NCBI GenBank assembly: GCA_964593455.1
Contig: CAZQHK010000016.1
Span: 1 to 64,000, forward strand
DNA from: CAZQHK01 sp964593455
Lineage (GTDB): Bacteria > Muiribacteriota > CAYSPT01
Direction: 5' to 3'
DNA: 64,000 nt
Below, piece after piece: positions 58,840 to 64,000 of this stretch. The notes beneath the pieces were generated by a model that ran no database searches, was not told the DNA's origin, and worked only from the letters and a program-made list of their open reading frames with translations. Position 1 is the stretch's first letter. Each line of letters opens with the position of its first letter. A program made the translations under genes and the position numbers.

Positions 58840-60165
58840 TTACGGTTTCGTTGGTAACAGACTATGTTGTTTGAGTCCCTGGTACACGAGATCGGCGATA
58901 ATTTCGTGACCGCGAGCGTTCGGGTGAAGGGGATCGGCTTTCGGGTCTACGAACAGGTACTCGTCTTGAAAAGCCCTGAAGGCGGACACCACGTCCACCA
59001 GCGGCAGACCATTTTTAACTGCCAGTTCAGCCATGAGCCGGTTGTAGAGGTGTCCGTCCTGGCCGCAGCGGAAGGATTCCATGTCTTTTGCCTTTTGGAA
59101 GTTATTGACCGCCTCTTCAGTGTCGCCCTTTTTCCGGGAACAGACACCCAGCCAGTAGTAAGCTTCACTCAGGTACTTGTTGATTTTTACCGCCTCGGCT
59201 AGTTTGACCAAGGCCTCGTCGTGCCGCCCGGTTTCGGCCAGTTTAAGGGCTTTTTGCAAGAGCGCGTTTGCCTGCGTTATCGCCGTTTCCGGCAGTTGTT
59301 CGGGAGAGGGAAGGTTCACTGGCATCTTGAGAAGCAGGACCTTGATTCCCTTTTCCCGGGCAAACTCGATAATATGGTTCAGATTCTCCGTGTAGTGTTC
59401 CGGCGGCACGCGCCGCGCCCCGGGAAAATAGATGTTGGTTTTGAATTTATCGAATCCCACGTTGCGGGCCGAGAGATGGAAAGATAGTTTCTCGACTAAC
59501 CGGAGAAAGGCGCTCCTGAAGAGCATGTTTTTTATCCCGATAATCACGGGATTAGAGGAAGAAAGGCTGCGGTCCGGTGTTCCGGTGCTCCGGAAAAACC
59601 GGTACCGGTCAAGATCGTTCAGTACATAGGAAACAGTGATAAGGTCCGGTTGTAATTTTACGACATGTTTTTTCAGCAGGCGCAGTCCCTGGTGGGTAGT
59701 GTAGCCGATGACCGATCCGTTGAACACTTCCACGGTCCCGCTATACTCCTTTTTGAGCCGCGCGGCGAGCCGGGACGAGTAAATCTTATCGTAGTCCACT
59801 CCCCATCCGAAGGTGGGCGATGCTCCCATGCAGATGATTCTGAAGGTGCCGGACTCCTTCGAGTCAGGCAGGCGGGAGTTTCGAAATCCGAACCGGTCCG
59901 TAGTAACCGCCACGTTCTGGAAACTTACCTGGGCGTTGGGCCGCTGTCGCCAGAATAATTCCGGGTCTTGTTTGAGAAAAGCCAGTATAGTATCGAGATG
60001 GTCTTCAACGAAGATCAACCGGCTGGCGCTTTCCAGCGTCAGTAACAAGAACAGGGCGAAGAGCAGGCAGATGATTTTAGCCTGTTTAGAGTGGACATCT
60101 ATGGTGTGGTCTGATTCCGGTGCCGTTCCAGCAATCCGGTTTGAATCGGTGTTCTGTTCAGTCAT
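58840..60165 (-). CDS. Membrane-anchored SGNH/GDSL hydrolase with inserted TPR segment
   Basis: A 441-residue protein with one N-terminal membrane helix (about 29-48) and an extracytoplasmic hydrolase. The catalytic Ser is in ICMGASPTFGWG (block I), Asn in SYVLNDLDRY, and the Asp-His pair in DPLHPNARGH near the C-terminus. Between the core blocks lie ~100 residues with tetratricopeptide spacing (ALKLAETGRHDEALVKLAEAV; SEAYYWLGVCSRKKGDTEEA), an unusual insertion. Such enzymes remove or add acyl groups on surface polysaccharides. It overlaps the radical-SAM gene by eight bases and is the last gene of that operon. Confidence 0.87.
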   Translation of the reverse strand: MTEQNTDSNRIAGTAPESDHTIDVHSKQAKIICLLFALFLLLTLESASRLIFVEDHLDTILAFLKQDPELFWRQRPNAQVSFQNVAVTTDRFGFRNSRLPDSKESGTFRIICMGASPTFGWGVDYDKIYSSRLAARLKKEYSGTVEVFNGSVIGYTTHQGLRLLKKHVVKLQPDLITVSYVLNDLDRYRFFRSTGTPDRSLSSSNPVIIGIKNMLFRSAFLRLVEKLSFHLSARNVGFDKFKTNIYFPGARRVPPEHYTENLNHIIEFAREKGIKVLLLKMPVNLPSPEQLPETAITQANALLQKALKLAETGRHDEALVKLAEAVKINKYLSEAYYWLGVCSRKKGDTEEAVNNFQKAKDMESFRCGQDGHLYNRLMAELAVKNGLPLVDVVSAFRAFQDEYLFVDPKADPLHPNARGHEIIADLVYQGLKQHSLLPTKP

Positions 60166-61612
60166 GATTTTTTTCTCCCGGGCCTCCGGCCAGCTTTCGT
60201 ATGATGTACGCCTGGATAATCAAGGCTATAATGTTCATGAATTTCTTAAAAAAATCGAGTTTGCGCGGTGCTTTTCGGAACGTTTTCCAGATTCTTCCCG
60301 GTCTCAGGAAAAACCGTTGCTGGGCGATAAGGATGAGCTCGTTCAGTTCCCTATTCGGGATATCGGAGCAGGACCGCTCAACTGAGTAGAAATGATAGTC
60401 GTCATACGATTCCGGCTCATCGAGCCGGCCGCTTTCCAGCAGTGACCGGTAGAGTTCCGAGCCGGGGTAGGGGGTGACCTTGAAAAAATAGGCCACGTCG
60501 AGATTGGACGCGACGGCGAAGTCGATGGTTTTCAATATTTCTTCCCTGGTCTCGGTGGGAAACCCGAACATGAAGTAGGCCCCGGTGATGATTCCCGCGG
60601 CGGCTGTCCGGTTGATGATCTGAACGGCTTTCGGGATATTGAGATTCTTCCTGATAAGCCGCTGAAGCCGGGGAGTAATGGTCTCGAACCCGTAATGGAT
60701 CTTATAGGTGCCGATTGCTCTCAAATCATCGATGAGATTTTCCTCCATGATATCCGCCCTGAGACCGTTGGGAAACGCGAAAGAGAATTGCATCTTCGAG
60801 CCCATGATCATGGCGCAGAGCTTTTTTGCGCGTTCCGGGTCGAAGTTGAACACATCGTCGATAATGTGGATCTCCGGGACACCGAGGGTGTGATGAAGAT
60901 ACTCGATTTCCGCAAAGACGTTCTCAGGCGACCGGGCTCTGACTTTCTTGCCGAAAACGTTGTGGCAGTAGGAGCAGTGAAACGGGCATCCCCGGGTGGT
61001 TACCAGGGGCGCGTAAAATCGCTCTTTCAGCTCCCCGTTCCAGTTGGAATAGGCGGCGTAAATCTTAGGATCGAGAAGGTCCCAGGCTGGAAACGGCAGC
61101 TCGTCGAGGTTCTCAATCAGGTTCCGGGGATTAGTTAGAGCCGGCTCACCGTTTTTCCTGTAAGCCAGTCCGGCAACACCGTTTACGGTCCCTTCTTCCT
61201 CCAGGGCATCGAGCAGTTCCACGATGGTTCTCTCTCCTTCTCCGATCACGGAGAAATCGATGTTTTGGTCGTTTAGCAGCTGCTCCTTAACCACTACGGT
61301 GTGCGGTCCGCCGGCGATAACTACCGTGTTGCCGTCGTGTTCCTTGACCTGCCCAGCTATCCGGTGCAGGAGATCAGCTTCGCAGCTCATGGAACTGAGT
61401 CCTACCAGGTGCGGGTTAAAATCGGCCAGGAGATTGGAGAAATCTTCAGGCGAAGATGGATTGGTGCCGGTATCGTAGATTTTGAACTGGTAGCGGTCGC
61501 CGAATTGTTTCCTGATGGCCGCCGCGATATAGAGAAGTCCCAGGGGCGGAACAGGTCCTCCCGCTCCCAAGAGCTTGAATGTCCTGATGAGCAGAAAACG
61601 TTTCTTCTTCAC
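60158..61612 (-). CDS. B12-binding radical SAM protein
   Basis: A protein of about 484 residues. An N-terminal cobalamin-binding domain (PPLGLLYIAAAIRKQFG, VGLSSMSCEADLLH, VVIAGGPHTVV) is followed by a radical-SAM domain with CPFHCSYC (CxxxCxxC), then HIIDDVFNFDPERAK and GFETITPRLQRLIRKNL. The B12 domain lacks a clear DxHxxG motif, as in many members. The usual reactions are methylations or ring rearrangements on unreactive carbons; the substrate is unknown. GTG 61612 with AGGA upstream is preferred over the longer frame, and it starts seven bases after the DUF5989 gene. Confidence 0.88.
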   Translation of the reverse strand: MKKKRFLLIRTFKLLGAGGPVPPLGLLYIAAAIRKQFGDRYQFKIYDTGTNPSSPEDFSNLLADFNPHLVGLSSMSCEADLLHRIAGQVKEHDGNTVVIAGGPHTVVVKEQLLNDQNIDFSVIGEGERTIVELLDALEEEGTVNGVAGLAYRKNGEPALTNPRNLIENLDELPFPAWDLLDPKIYAAYSNWNGELKERFYAPLVTTRGCPFHCSYCHNVFGKKVRARSPENVFAEIEYLHHTLGVPEIHIIDDVFNFDPERAKKLCAMIMGSKMQFSFAFPNGLRADIMEENLIDDLRAIGTYKIHYGFETITPRLQRLIRKNLNIPKAVQIINRTAAAGIITGAYFMFGFPTETREEILKTIDFAVASNLDVAYFFKVTPYPGSELYRSLLESGRLDEPESYDDYHFYSVERSCSDIPNRELNELILIAQQRFFLRPGRIWKTFRKAPRKLDFFKKFMNIIALIIQAYIIRKLAGGPGEKNHD

Positions 61613-61619
61613 GGTATTC

Positions 61620-61817
61620 CTAGAAGAACGCGTATATTGCCGGCAGAATCGATTGATTGCCAGTAAGTCCCACAAAAAGACCGAGCAAGGCGAGTACGAA
61701 AAGGAGTGGCAGCAACCACCATTTCTTGTTTTCCTTGATAAGCAGGAACAGGTAGATCAGCAAATCCTTATTGCTATTCATCTGCGGCAGCGTTTTTTTG
61801 GCTGGTTTTTTTTCCAC
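61620..61817 (-). CDS. Small membrane protein, DUF5989 family
   Basis: A 65-residue protein from GTG 61817, which has a GAGGAAGGGA ribosome site. The segment LIYLFLLIKENKKWWLLPLLFVLALLGLFVGLT with the KKWW element before a single membrane helix and the ending PAIYAFF is typical of DUF5989 proteins. The frame is open further upstream but that part is not family-like; ATG 61781 is an alternative start. As I recall, DUF5989 genes often sit with SGNH hydrolase and carbamoyltransferase genes; here the hydrolase is two genes downstream and the carbamoyltransferase is in the same window but distant. Molecular role unknown. Confidence 0.75.
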   Translation of the reverse strand: MEKKPAKKTLPQMNSNKDLLIYLFLLIKENKKWWLLPLLFVLALLGLFVGLTGNQSILPAIYAFF

Positions 61818-61955
61818 TTTGCTTCGATCCCTTCCTCTAGCTCTTAACGAGCCCAAGAGGGTGAAAAGTTCATTAAAAAGTGTATCATTGATACGTTTAT
61901 TGTGCAAGAGCCGCCGTCCGGACATCAGTTGACAGTCTTCAGGCGGCCAAGTAAA

Positions 61956-63764
61956 ATGGAACATATGAAAACGCTCCAGGATCTTGCTTCATCCCTTGAA
62001 TCGAAAGGGGAATCTAAGGCTCTTTCATGGAAGCAGGGCGGGGATATTGTTTCTCATTCGTACCGGGAATTAGGCCGCCGCGTTCGTGATTTCAGCCGGG
62101 GATTCCTGAAGATGGGTTTGAAACCGGGCGATACGGTCGTCTTGCTTTCGCACAATAACCCGGAGTGGATAGGCTTGAGTCTGGGGCTCAACAACGCCGG
62201 CCTGGTTGATGTCCCGCGGGGCGAAAACACCACCTCCGATGAGATCAAGTACTTTATCGAGCACAGCCGGGCCGGGGTAGTTATCGTCCAGAACAAGACG
62301 TTTTTGAAAATGGTGCGCGATCTCGATCTCCCCGACCTGAAAACGATCATCTCCATGGAGAAAATTGATGGTGTCCGGCATACATCCGAGGTGCTCGCTG
62401 CCGGGAAAAACAGTTCGGTTACTGTTCCGGAAGTGACTCCCGCTACCACCGCCAGTCTGATCTACACTTCGGGGACCACTTCGCTGCCCAAGGGAGTCGA
62501 GCTGACACACGGCAATTTTTGCAGCAATATCAGGAGCCTGGTCAAATTTCTTCCCATCAGTACGAAAGACAAGTTCATATCGATTCTGCCTGCCTGGCAC
62601 GCCCTGGAGCGTATTTCAAAATATATGACCCTGACAGTCGGCGCGGAGACGTTCTATTCGACCTGGCGCACGCTCAGGTCCGACCTGCTGGAACAGAAAC
62701 CAACCATCATGGTTTCCGTCCCCCGGATCTGGGACATGATCTATACCCGGCTAATGAAACGGGTCAAAGAGCAAGGCGGTCTGAGCCGCCGGCTTTTCTC
62801 CGTTGGCATGAAAGTGTCCATCGATTACGTCCGCCGCCGCCGTGAGTTCGAGTTGGTTAAACTGTTCGAGTACCCGTTCTACCATTACATGGACCGGCAC
62901 GTTTTTTCACGGCTGCGAAAAAGAATGGGTGGCCGGTTCAGGTTCGCCGTTTCGGGAGGGTCTTCCCTGCCGCGGCACGTGGACGATTTCTTCCGGGTGG
63001 CCGGAGTGGAGATTCTGGAAGGATACGGTTTGACGGAGACCAGCCCGGTGGTGGCCCTCAGGGTCCCCGGAAACACGGTCCCGTACACCGTCGGTCCGGT
63101 GTTGGAAGACATAGAAGCCAGGATTATCGACCAGGAAACGGAAGAAGTTCTCCCGCTCATGGAAAAGGGAGTACTTCATGTCCGGGGCCCAAATATCATG
63201 AAAGGGTATTACCGGAATCCCACTGAGACGAGCCGTGTACTTCAGGGTGACGGGTGGTTTAACACCGGTGATATCGGGTATTTCACCAGAAAAGGCGATC
63301 TGGTCATTACCGGCCGGGCAAAGGATATCATCGTTCTCTCCAACGGCGAGAACATCAACCCGGTTCCCATGGAAGACGTCCTGAAAGAGAGCGAATATAT
63401 CGCCGAAGCCATCATGGTCGGGCAGGAGTGGAAACAGCCCGGGGCCCTGATCGTACCTGATTTCGATACGTTGCGGGAATACTGCGATCAAAATGGTATT
63501 TCCTATCATTCGGACCGGCTGTATGACGTTTTCAGTAACCCGAATATCAAACAACTTTTTACTGCCGAGATCGACCGGTTGCTCAATAGCCAATCCTGGT
63601 GTAAGTCGTACGAAAAAATCCAGAATTTCCGGATGGTGTACGCGCCGTTTACCGTGGGCAAGGAGTTGACGCCGACCTTGAAACCCAAACGGGCGGTCAT
63701 CGAAGAGCTGTACAAGGAGTTAATCGAAAGTCTCTGGCTTTCCATTCACCAGAAGAAACGGTAG
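61956..63764 (+). CDS. Long-chain acyl-CoA synthetase (AMP-forming)
   Basis: A protein of about 602 residues of the ANL superfamily, converting fatty acids to acyl-CoA via acyl-AMP. It has the P-loop-like ATP motif LIYTSGTTSLPKGVELTHGNF, ILPAWHALER, the adenine-binding GYGLTETSPVVALR, WFNTGDIGYFTRKGDLVITGR and the C-terminal hinge region. LALERS-type long-chain features (MVSVPRIWDMIYTRLMKRVKEQGG) place it with FadD15/FAA-like enzymes. ATG 61956 or ATG 61965 is the likely start; the frame opens at 61902. Its stop codon overlaps the left end of the inverted-repeat element. Confidence 0.93.
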   Translation: MEHMKTLQDLASSLESKGESKALSWKQGGDIVSHSYRELGRRVRDFSRGFLKMGLKPGDTVVLLSHNNPEWIGLSLGLNNAGLVDVPRGENTTSDEIKYFIEHSRAGVVIVQNKTFLKMVRDLDLPDLKTIISMEKIDGVRHTSEVLAAGKNSSVTVPEVTPATTASLIYTSGTTSLPKGVELTHGNFCSNIRSLVKFLPISTKDKFISILPAWHALERISKYMTLTVGAETFYSTWRTLRSDLLEQKPTIMVSVPRIWDMIYTRLMKRVKEQGGLSRRLFSVGMKVSIDYVRRRREFELVKLFEYPFYHYMDRHVFSRLRKRMGGRFRFAVSGGSSLPRHVDDFFRVAGVEILEGYGLTETSPVVALRVPGNTVPYTVGPVLEDIEARIIDQETEEVLPLMEKGVLHVRGPNIMKGYYRNPTETSRVLQGDGWFNTGDIGYFTRKGDLVITGRAKDIIVLSNGENINPVPMEDVLKESEYIAEAIMVGQEWKQPGALIVPDFDTLREYCDQNGISYHSDRLYDVFSNPNIKQLFTAEIDRLLNSQSWCKSYEKIQNFRMVYAPFTVGKELTPTLKPKRAVIEELYKELIESLWLSIHQKKR

Positions 63765-63946
63765 CCCGCATATTTCACCAGTCTCTGTCGTGAGGACATG
63801 GAGGCGCTTGTAACTTCAAGGCACGCGACCAAGGCTTCCGCAGACGTATCCTTTGCGATACGTTGAGGACAGCCGACCGAGCGTAACGCAGAAGATGCAC
63901 GTGCATCCGTGTCCGCAACAGGATGATTGGTGAAATATGCGGGCTA
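63762..63946. mobile_element. MITE-like element with perfect 19-bp terminal inverted repeats
   Basis: Left end TAGCCCGCATATTTCACCA (63762-63780) is exactly complementary to the right end (63928-63946). The 185-bp unit has no coding potential. It contains an internal palindrome GATGCACGTGCATC and a small GTATC/GATAC hairpin. The inner flanks of both ends are partly similar when inverted (GGACATGGAGGCGC against GGACACGGATGCAC), suggesting an extended imperfect hairpin. No transposase and no clear target duplication is visible. It could be a non-autonomous transposon derivative or a structured repeat. Confidence 0.65.
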
Positions 63947-63954
63947 TTGCTGCC

Positions 63955-64000
63955 TCAGGGTGAGTAGAGGACGATATCCTTATAGCGTTCCATGTTGTCG
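63955..64000 (-). CDS. Possible 3' end of a minus-strand gene (partial)
   Basis: The window edge shows a minus-strand frame encoding NMERYKDIVLYSP followed by a TGA at 63957-63955. It would be the last codons of a gene lying to the right. It is too short to identify and may be chance. Confidence 0.25.
   Translation of the reverse strand, partial: DNMERYKDIVLYSP

Noticed and set aside
1..64000. CRISPR arrays, rRNA and tRNA genes, prophage or IS transposase genes
   Set aside because: No regularly spaced repeats, no tRNA-like cloverleaf with conserved TTCGA loop and no transposase or integrase motif were found in the gaps I read.

Overview
The window is chromosomal DNA from a diderm (Gram-negative) bacterium. 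It encodes ADP-heptose and CMP-Kdo synthesis, several heptosyltransferase-like enzymes and a meso-diaminopimelate-type peptidoglycan pathway. A PASTA-tailed division PBP, an infC-rpmI-rplT block, pyruvate phosphate dikinase, a sigma-54 activator and a PilT-like ATPase fit Desulfobacterota ('Deltaproteobacteria') or a related phylum. That placement is inference; no rRNA or tRNA gene was seen to fix it.

Layout. 10-10339 (minus strand): two paralogous multi-pass membrane proteins, a SpoU-type RNA methyltransferase, ppdK, rplT-rpmI-infC and a NodU/CmcH carbamoyltransferase. At about 10.4 kb transcription diverges to a FIST-domain adenylate cyclase. 12.6-25.8 kb (plus): a tightly packed LPS-core cluster behind a good sigma-70 promoter. 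It holds glycosyltransferases (GT4, GT2, GT9), a methyltransferase, gmhB, two separate sets of heptose kinase and adenylyltransferase modules (one adenylyltransferase fused to KdsB), an RmlD-like reductase and a deoxyhypusine-synthase-like protein of unknown role. pyrG, kdsA and a sigma-54 activator follow. 29.6-48.1 kb (plus): the dcw division and cell-wall cluster, mraZ-(unknown)-rsmH-ftsL-ftsI-murE-murF-mraY-(unknown)-murD-ftsW-murG-ddl-ftsQ-ftsA-ftsZ, ended by a strong terminator. murC and murB are missing. Its upstream region carries tandem DnaA boxes, a promoter and an array of MraZ-type boxes.

48.4-64 kb: mixed accessory and housekeeping genes. These are acsA, a GT2-TPR glycosyltransferase, a remnant of a U32-peptidase-like gene, tandem methylthiotransferases (mtaB, rimO), an ECF sigma/anti-sigma pair, an exported repeat-built coiled-coil protein, a PilT-like ATPase with degenerate catalytic motifs, a DUF5989/radical-SAM/SGNH-hydrolase operon and a long-chain acyl-CoA ligase. 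A 185-bp element with perfect 19-bp terminal inverted repeats lies at the right edge.

Most of the window builds or remodels the envelope. The LPS cluster makes ADP-heptose, CMP-Kdo and core sugars, with CTP coming from pyrG. The dcw cluster makes lipid II and the divisome. The most unusual items are the DnaA/MraZ control region, the HldE-C:KdsB fusion, the degenerate PilT beside a repeat-built exported protein, two unrecognised genes inside dcw, the apparent AUU start of rsmH, and the inverted-repeat element.
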